Shown one piece after another: positions 17,187 to 25,128 of a stretch of 64,000 nt of DNA. The stretch is from Halonatronum saccharophilum DSM 13868 (GTDB taxonomy: Bacteria > Bacillota > Halanaerobiia > Halobacteroidales > Halobacteroidaceae): assembly GCF_000517025.1 (NCBI RefSeq), contig NZ_KI912092.1:88724-152723 (forward strand), written 5' to 3'. Made by a program: the position numbers and the translations under genes. Numbering within the stretch: the stretch's first letter is position 1; each line of letters begins with the position of its first letter. The notes under the pieces are model-generated. The model made no database searches and was not told the DNA's origin. It saw only the letters and a list, made by a program, of their open reading frames with translations.

Positions 17187-17684
17187 TTACTCTTTATACT
17201 GAGCTAAAATTTCTGGGATGTCGTCAGCACCAAGGCGACCATGAGTATCATCATTAATCATTATTACTGGAGCTAAACCACAAGCACCTATACAAGCAAC
17301 TGATTCTAAAGTAAACTTAAGGTCTTCAGTAGTCTCTCCATCATCAACACCTAACTCTTCTGTAATCTTATCTAGAACTTCACCTGCTCCTCGAACATGG
17401 CAAGCAGTTCCCATACAAACACGGATGATATTCTCACCACGTGGCTCTAAGTGAAACTGTGAATAGAAGGTTACAACTCCATAAACCTGACTAAAGGAAA
17501 GGTTCAACTGATTTGCAATCTCCTTAATTACATCCTGTGGCAAATATCCATACTCATCTTGCGCTTTCTGTAAAACAGGGATAAGGTCTTTCTCCTTCTT
17601 CTCATATCCCTCTAAAATTTTCATCAATGGAGCAAAATACTTCTCCTTACTTTCTGCTGAATTTCCACACTGGCATTGGCCCAT
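17187..17684 (-). CDS. hydC: Hydrogenase NuoE-like [2Fe-2S] subunit
   Basis: 165 residues. A helical NuoE N-terminus (VLQKAQDEYGYLPQ, VYGVVTFYSQF) precedes a thioredoxin-like [2Fe-2S] site with Cys90, Cys95, Cys131 and Cys135 (CMGTACHVRG, CIGACGLAP). It works with HydB in NADH oxidation/reduction. First gene of the five-gene operon; the promoter and Rex-type palindrome lie 130-190 bp upstream. CQCG near the N-terminus adds two extra cysteines. Confidence 0.93.
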   Translation of the reverse strand: MGQCQCGNSAESKEKYFAPLMKILEGYEKKEKDLIPVLQKAQDEYGYLPQDVIKEIANQLNLSFSQVYGVVTFYSQFHLEPRGENIIRVCMGTACHVRGAGEVLDKITEELGVDDGETTEDLKFTLESVACIGACGLAPVIMINDDTHGRLGADDIPEILAQYKE

Positions 17685-17812
17685 TATATATTCCCTCCTT
17701 TAATAAAGTTTGATGATAATCTATATTATAATTATCATTGTTACCAAACTAATATGAGTTATAACGTAAAATGAAATTAAAACATCAAGTGTTTGATAAT
17801 GATATTCAAAAT

Positions 17813-17838
17813 CATAATGTGAATTAATTCACATTATG
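17813..17838. promoter_or_regulatory. Rex-type operator of the hydrogenase operon
   Basis: A perfect 26-bp palindrome with core ATGTGAATTAATTCACAT, matching the Rex pattern TGTGAA-N4-TTCACA. It sits immediately downstream of the predicted transcription start, the position expected for a repressor. Rex senses the NADH/NAD ratio and is known to control hydrogenase and fermentation genes in Firmicutes. A CRP/FNR-family site (TGTGA-N6-TCACA) is the alternative. Just to its left, 17795-17813 matches the Fur consensus at 16 of 19 positions. Confidence 0.75.
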
Positions 17839-17847
17839 CACTTGTTA

Positions 17848-17877
17848 ATTATACATCAACGAATTGCGAAGTGTCAA
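17848..17877 (-). promoter_or_regulatory. Promoter of the hydrogenase operon
   Basis: On the minus strand, TTGACA (17877-17872), 18 bp, TATAAT (17853-17848). The predicted start near 17841 leaves a leader of about 155 nt before hydC, with the palindrome at 17813-17838 at its 5' end. Confidence 0.8.
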
Positions 17878-17904
17878 AATTGTTATTCTTTTAACAAAAT
17901 ATCG

Positions 17905-17940
17905 CATATAAATAAGAGACCCTAGCCTCTTATTTATATG
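17905..17940 (-). terminator. Hairpin overlapping the heptose operon stop codon
   Basis: CATATAAATAAGAG (17905-17918) pairs perfectly with CTCTTATTTATATG (17927-17940). The stem includes the last codons and stop of the adenylyltransferase gene. The downstream T-run is weak. Confidence 0.6.
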
Positions 17941-18415
17941 TTTTTAATATTTTCTCTATTATATTAGTTGTTGAAGCACCTTTAACCTCTAAAAGAAGTT
18001 CAATTTTGCCACCGTAATCTTTGACCACTTCAGATTCTGGAAGATCGTCAACCTTATAGTCTCCACCCTTCACATAGATATCAGGTTTCAAGGTTTTTAT
18101 TACTGCTTTTGCAGTCCTTTCTGAAAAGATTGTTACATAATCAACCATCTCTAAGGATAACAGAAGCTCAGCCCTCTCTTCTTCAGGTAATAGCGGTCTC
18201 TTCTCTCCCTTTAAATCTTTAACAGAAGAGTCACTGTTTAATCCAACGACCAATATATCACCTTTAGCTTTGGATTCCTTTAAATAGCGAATATGTCCTA
18301 CATGCAATAAATCAAAACAGCCGTTGGTAAAGACTATCTTAGCTCCCTCTGCTCTTTTTTTATCTAAAATTGATTTTAAACAATCAATTTTATAAATTCC
18401 ATTATCCATATACAT
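17930..18415 (-). CDS. rfaE2: Heptose 1-phosphate adenylyltransferase
   Basis: About 161 residues, the nucleotidyltransferase half of HldE as a separate protein. FTNGCFDLLHVGHIRYL carries the HxGH nucleotidylation motif and KPDIYVKGGDY is typical. It converts D-glycero-beta-D-manno-heptose 1-phosphate to ADP-heptose for lipopolysaccharide. The ATG at 18415 overlaps the kinase stop (TGATG); another ATG at 18409 has a better distance from AAGGG. It closes the operon. Confidence 0.92.
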   Translation of the reverse strand: MYMDNGIYKIDCLKSILDKKRAEGAKIVFTNGCFDLLHVGHIRYLKESKAKGDILVVGLNSDSSVKDLKGEKRPLLPEEERAELLLSLEMVDYVTIFSERTAKAVIKTLKPDIYVKGGDYKVDDLPESEVVKDYGGKIELLLEVKGASTTNIIEKILKTYK

Positions 18416-19398
18416 CAACCCTTCATAACTTCTAATAACTCTTCTTTACTTACAGTAGCTACACCCGACTTTCTTACAACAATACCAGCAGCATAATTTG
18501 ATAACTCCATAGATTCAATCCAATCCATCCCACTACCTAAAGCTAAGGTTAAGCTCCCTATCACAGTATCCCCAGCACCTGTAACATCAAAGACTTCAGT
18601 ATAATTAGATGCAGGTATATGCTCACTTCCCTTATCACTAAAGATCTGCATCCCTTCTCCTCCTAAGGTGATTAATACAGCCTTAGCCTTTAATTCTTCT
18701 TTTAACTTCCAACCTGCTCTTTCTACATCTTCTTTTGAGCCTAGTTTAAATCCAACAGCTACCTCAGCCTCTTCCTTATTAGGAGTGGCAATTGTAATCT
18801 CTTTAAACTCCTTTAATTCATACCTCGAATCTACAGCAACTACTTTATTAAAGGTATTAGCCAACTTTATAGTTTCTCTCTTTATCCTAGGTGTAAAGAC
18901 CCCATTTCCATAATCAGAAAGGATTACAGCATCCATCTTATCCATAATAGATTTAACATAAGATATTATCTCATCTTCAATCTTTGTTGAAATATCATCC
19001 TTCTTAACCTTATCTACTCTGACAATCTGTTGCTTTACAGTCTGACCTCCACCAGCAAGAATTCTAGTCTTAACAGATGTTGGCCTTTGTTTATCAATTA
19101 TCAAACCATCTGTAATTATCCCTTTATCATTAAGGACATTTATCAGGTCTTTCCCAACCTTGTCATCACCTATAACACCTGTTAGATAGACTTGTCCACC
19201 TAAAGACGCTACATTATTAGCTGCATTGGTTCCCCCACCAGGTAAGATCTTATTATCCTGATGCTCTAAGATTATAACAGGAGCTTCTCGAGACAAACGT
19301 TCAGGCTGACCTATAATAAATTCATCTGCAATCATATCCCCTAATACCAATACCTTTTTATCAGAAAACCCATCCAAAAGTCTTTCTATATTATGCAT
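18415..19398 (-). CDS. rfaE1: Heptose 7-phosphate kinase
   Basis: About 327 residues, PfkB/ribokinase fold. VLVLGDMIADEFI at the N-terminus, PGGGTNAANNVASLGG for substrate, and the C-terminal DVTGAGDTVIGSL anion-hole/catalytic Asp motif. It phosphorylates heptose 7-phosphate at C1. The ATG at 19398 overlaps the gmhB stop (ATGCATAA), showing translational coupling; a GTG lies in frame at 19407. Separate kinase and adenylyltransferase genes match the split rfaE1/rfaE2 form rather than the fused HldE. Confidence 0.92.
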   Translation of the reverse strand: MHNIERLLDGFSDKKVLVLGDMIADEFIIGQPERLSREAPVIILEHQDNKILPGGGTNAANNVASLGGQVYLTGVIGDDKVGKDLINVLNDKGIITDGLIIDKQRPTSVKTRILAGGGQTVKQQIVRVDKVKKDDISTKIEDEIISYVKSIMDKMDAVILSDYGNGVFTPRIKRETIKLANTFNKVVAVDSRYELKEFKEITIATPNKEEAEVAVGFKLGSKEDVERAGWKLKEELKAKAVLITLGGEGMQIFSDKGSEHIPASNYTEVFDVTGAGDTVIGSLTLALGSGMDWIESMELSNYAAGIVVRKSGVATVSKEELLEVMKG

Positions 19399-19990
19399 CC
19401 TGCTCACTCTCTTCGATATCCATTAAGATCCATTCAACTGCATCAAGAAGGTCTTCAGCTATATAGTCAGGCTCTACTTGCCAACTATCTCTTTCTTCTT
19501 TATAAGCTCCCATTCCATAGCCAGTTAAGACCAAAATACCTTTGGCCCCTACTTTATGACCAACTTCAACATCACTAATTTTATCACCTATCATATAGGA
19601 CTTCTTTAGATCTAAGTCTAATTCTTCAGCACCTTGGTCTAACATACCTGTCTTAGGTTTACGGCAATTACAATCCTTTTTAAACTTACCTTCTCCTACT
19701 CTAGGATGATGATGACAATAATAAATTTCATCCAAATAAGCCCCATCAGCTTCTAATAAAGCTTCTAATTTACCGTGAACTCTGCCGATCATCTCCTCTT
19801 CAAAGTAACCTCTAGCTACTCCCGCCTGGTTTGTAGCCAAGATAGCTTTAATTCCTTTTTGATTTAACCTCTTGATGGCCAGAGAAGTTCTTGGTAATAA
19901 TTCATATCTTGCAGGATGGTTTACATAACCTATCTCCTTACTTACAGTTCCATCTCTATCCATAAATACTCCTATTTCATTATACTTCAT
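19391..19990 (-). CDS. gmhB: Heptose 1,7-bisphosphate 7-phosphatase
   Basis: 199 residues, HAD superfamily. The nucleophile motif is FMDRDGT, LATNQAG is motif II, and MIGDKISDVEVG is the acidic motif. A zinc-binding loop CHHHP...CNCRKP is specific for GmhB/histidinol-phosphatase-like HADs. It removes the 7-phosphate in the ADP-heptose route between the two activities of the following genes. The isomerase gmhA is not in the window. Confidence 0.92.
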   Translation of the reverse strand: MKYNEIGVFMDRDGTVSKEIGYVNHPARYELLPRTSLAIKRLNQKGIKAILATNQAGVARGYFEEEMIGRVHGKLEALLEADGAYLDEIYYCHHHPRVGEGKFKKDCNCRKPKTGMLDQGAEELDLDLKKSYMIGDKISDVEVGHKVGAKGILVLTGYGMGAYKEERDSWQVEPDYIAEDLLDAVEWILMDIEESEQDA

Positions 19991-20004
19991 CTTATCCCTC
20001 TTCC

Positions 20005-20556
20005 TTAGAAATAATTTCTAAATCCAACTACTAATCCTTCTGCATCTTTAGCACCTGCTAATCTTCTATGTCCAGCTTCTAAGGACCAATTTCTTGTTAA
20101 CATATAATTAAACCCGAATTCAAAACCAAGAATGTCATCTGTCTCTTTAAGCAATACAGTTGCTCCTCCATTTACCTTTAGATGCCTAGATAAACTTTGT
20201 GAGGCTATTAAGCCAATTCTAGGTTTCTTATTATCGATATTATTAATATCAATTTGATAGCCTGCTAAAAATGATAAATCAAACTCTGAATCAGAAATCA
20301 TATTGAATTTCAAATCTAGATTTAAAAATTCTTTATTATTAGAATGATGATATAATGACAAGAAAGCTAAAGTTGAACTTAATGAAAAGTCACTCTCAAG
20401 TGTAAATGCTCTTTTATCCCCAGCTTCACTCTGTAAATTAAAAGCAATAGACTTCTCACCAGCATTTACTTCTCCTTTGTACATTGCCTCTGAAGTGCTT
20501 ATACTTATTATTATAAAAAACAATACTAATGATACTATTACTCTATTTTTATACAT
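20005..20556 (-). CDS. Small outer-membrane beta-barrel protein
   Basis: 183 residues. Signal peptide of about 24 residues (KNRVIVSLVLFFIIISIS, then SEA-M). The mature part is a series of alternating amphipathic strands (YHHSNNKEFLNLDLKFNM, RIGLIASQSLSRHLKVNGG, WSLEAGHRRL) and ends in Phe (GFRNYF), the recognition signature for outer-membrane barrel assembly. It is the first gene of the heptose operon, 14 bp before gmhB, which links an outer-membrane protein to lipopolysaccharide synthesis. Specific function unknown. Confidence 0.75.
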   Translation of the reverse strand: MYKNRVIVSLVLFFIIISISTSEAMYKGEVNAGEKSIAFNLQSEAGDKRAFTLESDFSLSSTLAFLSLYHHSNNKEFLNLDLKFNMISDSEFDLSFLAGYQIDINNIDNKKPRIGLIASQSLSRHLKVNGGATVLLKETDDILGFEFGFNYMLTRNWSLEAGHRRLAGAKDAEGLVVGFRNYF

Positions 20557-20713
20557 AAAGATCCTCCTATATTTTTACCCTGGTGTATTTTTCTATTAAT
20601 ATCTCAATTAAACTAAGTGATATCAAGCTTATATAGCATAGCTTCATTAATAAATTTTACAATTGAATGAAATCATCCTATGAAATAAATAATTATATCA
20701 TATACAACTACAC

Positions 20714-21772
20714 TCAGATTGTCTTGACAATTTTTAAAGATTTGTTATGTACTAAATCAACCTCTTTAATCTCAGTTATAACTTCGCCATTTGAATCTTT
20801 AATCAACCTAATAATAGGTGAACTTAAATCTTCTTTATTAACATCTACAACCATACCTTCTTCTTCATTATTTAACTTAACTATTGTTCCAACTGGATAG
20901 GCAGCAATATGCTTAAATAAAGCAGCTACATACTCTGGGTTTAACTTAGTCCCTTTAAGCTCATCAATAATCTTAAGAGCCTCGTAAGGCATCAACATTT
21001 TTTTATATACTCGATCACTGGTCAATGCATCATATATATCAGCAACAGTAACTATCTGGGCCCATTTTAAGATTTCATCACCTTTTAAGCCACGAGGATA
21101 ACCACTGCCATCAAGGTATTCATGATGCTGATAAGCAACATGTGCTGAAAGAACATTTATCCTCTTTTGCTTTCTGATTATATCATACCCATATTTAGAA
21201 TGTTTTTTTACAATCTCGTACTCTTCATCATTTAGTTTTCCAGGCTTCATTATAATATCCTTATTGATCTTTATCTTTCCTATATCATGAAGAAAAGCAC
21301 CTAAAGCAATTTTTTTAACTTCATCTAGAGTAAATCCAGTATCTAAAGCTATTAAGATTGAAATAATGGTTACACCAACTGAATGTTTAAAAGTATAATC
21401 ATCATAACCTCTAATATCATTTAAATGTATAATAACATTATTTTGTAATAATAGTTCATCTAAAATAGAATCTACAACTTGAGAAACTTCTTCATAATCG
21501 ATGTTGGCCCCATTCTTAATAGACTCCATTGTTTTTTTTACAGTCTTAATGGCCTCAGTTCTTGTCTTATCAGATATAGGCTCAGGTACTTGAAGATCTG
21601 GAAAATTTTCATCAACTATATATACCTCTTTAATATTTAAACCTTTTAATTGGTTAATATAGCTCTTCTTTATCTTCATCCCTGCACTTAACAATACTTG
21701 TCCATTTTTACCATAAATAGTCCTTGCTATTTTCATCCCGCTTTCTAAATTTTCAACTAAAATAAGCTTCAT
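20714..21772 (-). CDS. HD-GYP domain protein (probable c-di-GMP phosphodiesterase)
   Basis: 352 residues. The N-terminal region (1-100) resembles the DUF3391-like part often attached to HD-GYP proteins. The HD-GYP core has HS at 130-131, FLHDIGK (161-167), HHEYLDGSGYPRGL (216-229) and VADIYDALTSDR, the full motif set. A short beta-rich tail (about 290-352, VGTIVKLNNEEEGMVVDV) resembles a PilZ-like or Tudor-like extension. Cytoplasmic. Probably lowers cyclic di-GMP. Stands alone. Confidence 0.9.
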   Translation of the reverse strand: MKLILVENLESGMKIARTIYGKNGQVLLSAGMKIKKSYINQLKGLNIKEVYIVDENFPDLQVPEPISDKTRTEAIKTVKKTMESIKNGANIDYEEVSQVVDSILDELLLQNNVIIHLNDIRGYDDYTFKHSVGVTIISILIALDTGFTLDEVKKIALGAFLHDIGKIKINKDIIMKPGKLNDEEYEIVKKHSKYGYDIIRKQKRINVLSAHVAYQHHEYLDGSGYPRGLKGDEILKWAQIVTVADIYDALTSDRVYKKMLMPYEALKIIDELKGTKLNPEYVAALFKHIAAYPVGTIVKLNNEEEGMVVDVNKEDLSSPIIRLIKDSNGEVITEIKEVDLVHNKSLKIVKTI

Positions 21773-21911
21773 ATTATCTCACCATTTCCTAAATTATTAA
21801 CCCTAATCTGAAATTTTTAAATTAATATTGGACCTTAGCTGATTTTTAAAAAACTTACCACCATTACTTATTAATATATAACTTTTTAATGATTTTTTCA
21901 AATAAAAATAC

Positions 21912-22178
21912 TTATTTTTCTCCAAATTTACCTTCTATTAGCTCTACTATACTATCTAAAGCTTCCTTAGCATCATCACCCTCTACTCTAATAGTTACCC
22001 ACTCCCCATAACCTACCGCCAAAGACATTACACTTATAATACTTTTAAGATTAGCTTCACGATTTTGATGGATTATCTCTACCTTTGCTTCAAACTTATT
22101 AGCTATATCTATTAATAACGAAGCTGGCCTAGCATGTAAACCACTTTGATTAATTATTTGAACCTTTTTAGTTAACAT
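21912..22178 (-). CDS. ptsH: HPr-family phosphocarrier
   Basis: 88 residues starting at the ATG at 22178. In this numbering the phosphorylated residue is His15 (GLHARPA) and the regulatory site is Ser46 (NLKSIISVMSL), exactly the canonical positions; this supports that start over the GTG at 22187. His15 plus Ser46 indicates true HPr rather than Crh (which lacks His15). It carries phosphate from enzyme I to sugar permeases and, as HPr-Ser-P, signals catabolite repression. No other PTS gene is nearby, so a non-transport NPr-like role is possible. Confidence 0.88.
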   Translation of the reverse strand: MLTKKVQIINQSGLHARPASLLIDIANKFEAKVEIIHQNREANLKSIISVMSLAVGYGEWVTIRVEGDDAKEALDSIVELIEGKFGEK

Positions 22179-22345
22179 TAGTCCCACCCCACCTTTTATT
22201 TATTTTATTTGATATTATTTCGCGATAGCTTCAAAAACTCCTTTTCAATAATCAAACATATATAATTAATTAAAATAACTATACCTAATATTACAACTTG
22301 AATTTTTTAGAAATATTTTTTAATTGCTACTTTTATTATATATAG

Positions 22346-22391
22346 CAAAAGGTATTTATATCACCAAAATGATGACTATAAATACCTTTTG
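22346..22391. terminator. Bidirectional-looking hairpin
   Basis: CAAAAGGTATTTATA (22346-22360) pairs with TATAAATACCTTTTG (22377-22391). It lies downstream of the nitroreductase gene and upstream of the HPr gene. The adjoining 22188-22340 shows nothing beyond AT-rich sequence. Confidence 0.55.
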
Positions 22392-22477
22392 TTAGCTATC
22401 AGCTGTCAACCTTCATTCATCAGCCAAGAGTCTTTAAGTTCTTTAATAGATAATAATAAAGCTACGCTTTAGTACTA
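22391..22477. repeat. Dispersed intergenic element overlapping a stop codon
   Basis: Tandem-unit arm TAGCTATCAGCTGTCAACC, core CTTTAAGTTCTTTAATAG, and an end hairpin AATAAAGCTACGCTTTAGTA. The element runs into the stop codon of the nitroreductase gene (22475-22477). Confidence 0.55.
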
Positions 22478-23011
22478 TTTTATATACCTTACTACATCAG
22501 ATAATGATCTCTGTCTAGGCTTCTTTCCTTCACCATCTGCGTAACCAAGAGTAACAAAGCCATAGACCCTCAAGTCTGCGCCTAAATCCATTATCTCGCT
22601 GGCTTTTACTTCATCAAAGGCTCCTATCCAACAAGTTCCTAGCCCCATAGCAGTAGCTGAAATTAAGATGTTTTCAATTGCTGCTGCAGTATCTTGGATA
22701 ACATATAGGTTGCGCCCTCTATCTCCATACTTTTTAGCTACTGTCACAGGTTTAGCACAGACTGCTATCAATACAGGAACCCCTTTAGACATCCAACTCT
22801 TATTGAAGGTAGACATTGTATCATCAACTAATTTTGTTATAACTCCTTCATTCTCTATTACGATAAATTCCCAAGGTTGAGAATTGCCAGCACTAGGTGC
22901 AGCTGTAGCTGCCTCCATCAGTTTTTCTACCTTCTCTTCCTCTACCGGTCTATCTAAATACTTTCTAATACTTCTTCTCTTTTTTAGTAATTCTATAATA
23001 TTATACTCCAT
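22475..23011 (-). CDS. Nitroreductase family FMN oxidoreductase
   Basis: 178 residues. RRSIRKYLDRPV (13-24) and AATAAPSAGNSQPWEFIVI (32-50) are the FMN-binding hallmarks, and MGLGTCWIGAF (about 128-138) is the usual third motif. Expected to be a cytoplasmic dimer that reduces quinones or nitro compounds with NAD(P)H. The physiological substrate cannot be read from the sequence. Confidence 0.9.
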   Translation of the reverse strand: MEYNIIELLKKRRSIRKYLDRPVEEEKVEKLMEAATAAPSAGNSQPWEFIVIENEGVITKLVDDTMSTFNKSWMSKGVPVLIAVCAKPVTVAKKYGDRGRNLYVIQDTAAAIENILISATAMGLGTCWIGAFDEVKASEIMDLGADLRVYGFVTLGYADGEGKKPRQRSLSDVVRYIK

Positions 23012-23130
23012 AATTTCACTCCTTTAAGTATGTATTTTCAACCTTATATAATTACAAATTTATATATCTTTTATATTATTATACCCCTTTTCTCAACTGG
23101 CTGCAAATTGATAGTAATAAAGCCCAAAAT

Positions 23131-23169
23131 AAAAGTACTGATTGATCTTCAAGATCAATCGGTACTTTT
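23131..23169 (-). terminator. Terminator after the secreted phosphodiesterase
   Basis: AAAGTACTGATTGATCTT and AAGATCAATCGGTACTTT form a long stem 7 bp past the stop at 23176, followed on the minus strand by TATTTT. Confidence 0.75.
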
Positions 23170-23175
23170 TAAATA

Positions 23176-24795
23176 CTACCATCTATACCTTAAACCAAAG
23201 GTTTCAAAATCCAAGAGATTTAAGTCTATATTATTACTAACTCTATAAGAGAGATTAGTCTTAGAGTCTCTTCCTCTAGCTATAGTATAATCTAAGGCTA
23301 ATCTTCTAACTCTAATTTCACTTCTAAACTTTATTAGTGTGGAAAGATCATCATCATAACTTATCCCTCCACCTAACCAATGCCTTGTTAGATACCCACT
23401 ATATATATCATACTCTCCCCACATATCATAGATATCATCTAAACTTATGTTGGCCCCTAATTGCACTCTGTATTTGGGAGAATAAGAAAATCTTGCTTTA
23501 AGATCTGGATTTTTATAATCATCCACCCATAAAGAGATTGAGTGTTTCTCCCTCTTAGGCTCTACATCTTCAAAGTTGACACCAGTTACCTTAGTACTAA
23601 ATAATGAATCTAACCTCATATACTCATAATCATAAAGATGCTCTAAATTTGGCCCTTTTAAAAATATTGGTACTGTCATATCAATAGAGGTTATACCTTG
23701 GTGATTACCCTTTCTAACATAACCATCTCCCATTATCTTAGGAGCATTTAATACTGATATTATATCACCTACATTGGGGCTTTTAAATAAGTTGTAGATA
23801 TTAACTGGTACTAAGGGATATTCTAATTTGTGAGTAAATTCCAACCATTGATCTTCTGTTAAGGGTTGGCCCTTATATCCAGCCTCATAATAACCAAATG
23901 TATCTACACCTTCATAAGAGTAACTTATCTTCTCATTCTTTATTTCAAAAATTATGCTACTCTCATTATGATAACCGATTATCTTGTTCTTCTTTTCTTG
24001 AATAAAGGTATAGTCAAGGGGAGTTTCCCTTAATAGCTTTTTAGCTATCTTAACTTTATCATCACTATTAGCTAGATAAATATTTGGATAAGAAAAGTTT
24101 AAGACATCATCTTTAAAAATCTCCTCCATCTCATCTTCAAAATCTACCCTCTCCCCAAAGGTCATCCCATGATCGGAGTAGATAATAACATTCACATCAT
24201 CATCTAAATTACTCGCCATTTCACCAAAGTATTTATCAAATCTTCTAAACCATTTTCTTTGCTGGTTCTCTCCAAAAGCATGTCCATATGTATCGGTAGC
24301 AAACCAGTAGAACTCTACTACCCCATACTTATCAATTAAATCTGGTACATTCAATAGAGCTGGTCCTCCTAAATAAGATAGAACTGGATAACCATAAGCA
24401 AAGTTACTTCGAGCACGCCTAGATACTGTGTCTCTCATCTTCATAAAGACCGATATTTTGCCATGGCCCTCATCTGTCTCTTCATCATATCTATCCCAAT
24501 CTATAAGCTCGCCTTCATATATTTTCTTGCCTTCCCTTATTCTTGTTGTTACTACTTGAGTAAAAGGTGGGAAGTAAGTTATTCCATAGTCAATAATATT
24601 GCCATTAGCAAAGAAAGAATTTAAGTTCTCTAACTCGCCTGCATTTAATTCATCTAAAAATAGCTCTGATGATATACCATCGACATGGATAACAAGGTAC
24701 TTACCTCTATCTTCTCTTGCTTCTGTTATACCTATAAATACAAAAGAAGATATTATTACTAAAATAAAGCTAAGTATTAAAGTTCTAATTTTCAT
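23176..24795 (-). CDS. Exported alkaline phosphatase-fold phosphodiesterase with barrel-like tail
   Basis: 539 residues. Signal peptide of about 26 residues (LILSFILVIISSFVFIGI-TEA). Alkaline phosphatase/nucleotide pyrophosphatase core: HVDGISSELF (Asp39, nucleophile Ser42 or 43), FATDTYGHAFG (Asp168, His172) and YSDHGMTFG (Asp208, His209). From about 415 the sequence becomes short alternating beta strands rich in Arg and Tyr (YSPKYRVQLGANISLDD, WLGGGISYDDDLSTLIKF) and ends in aromatic Trp (GLRYRW), like an outer-membrane barrel end. An enzyme anchored in or passing through the outer membrane would be unusual. Substrate unknown. Confidence 0.8.
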   Translation of the reverse strand: MKIRTLILSFILVIISSFVFIGITEAREDRGKYLVIHVDGISSELFLDELNAGELENLNSFFANGNIIDYGITYFPPFTQVVTTRIREGKKIYEGELIDWDRYDEETDEGHGKISVFMKMRDTVSRRARSNFAYGYPVLSYLGGPALLNVPDLIDKYGVVEFYWFATDTYGHAFGENQQRKWFRRFDKYFGEMASNLDDDVNVIIYSDHGMTFGERVDFEDEMEEIFKDDVLNFSYPNIYLANSDDKVKIAKKLLRETPLDYTFIQEKKNKIIGYHNESSIIFEIKNEKISYSYEGVDTFGYYEAGYKGQPLTEDQWLEFTHKLEYPLVPVNIYNLFKSPNVGDIISVLNAPKIMGDGYVRKGNHQGITSIDMTVPIFLKGPNLEHLYDYEYMRLDSLFSTKVTGVNFEDVEPKREKHSISLWVDDYKNPDLKARFSYSPKYRVQLGANISLDDIYDMWGEYDIYSGYLTRHWLGGGISYDDDLSTLIKFRSEIRVRRLALDYTIARGRDSKTNLSYRVSNNIDLNLLDFETFGLRYRW

Positions 24796-24989
24796 ATTAA
24801 ATTCTCCCTGCTATTTTATTATCTTTAATTATAAAGACTTCTACTAAAAATTGTTACCTATATCATTATATATTTTTAAATGATATATTTCAAGTTTGGT
24901 CTTTGCCTTCTTTATATTCAGGATCATCCGTAACCCTTTAAAATATCTATCATTTTTTCTCCAAAACAGAGGAAAAAGAATACATTAAC

Positions 24990-25124
24990 TCAGGCATGCT
25001 TAAAATTAAAAGGTAATCCCCCTAAATAGTATGTAAAAAAAGGAACTGTATGGTTTTGAATTAACTCAAAGCTCATAGCACTCACAGCTAGTAATAGAGT
25101 GAAAATATATACCTTCAACCTCAA
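24990..25124 (-). CDS. Possible 44-residue membrane peptide
   Basis: A TTG-initiated frame 4 bp after the DUF4198 stop, with one hydrophobic segment (VYIFTLLLAVSAMSFEL) and the ending GLPFNFKHA. It would be co-transcribed with the DUF4198 gene. There is no convincing ribosome site, and it could equally be a remnant. The rest of 24796-25128 shows no gene. Confidence 0.3.
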   Translation of the reverse strand: MRLKVYIFTLLLAVSAMSFELIQNHTVPFFTYYLGGLPFNFKHA

Positions 25125-25128
25125 GATT

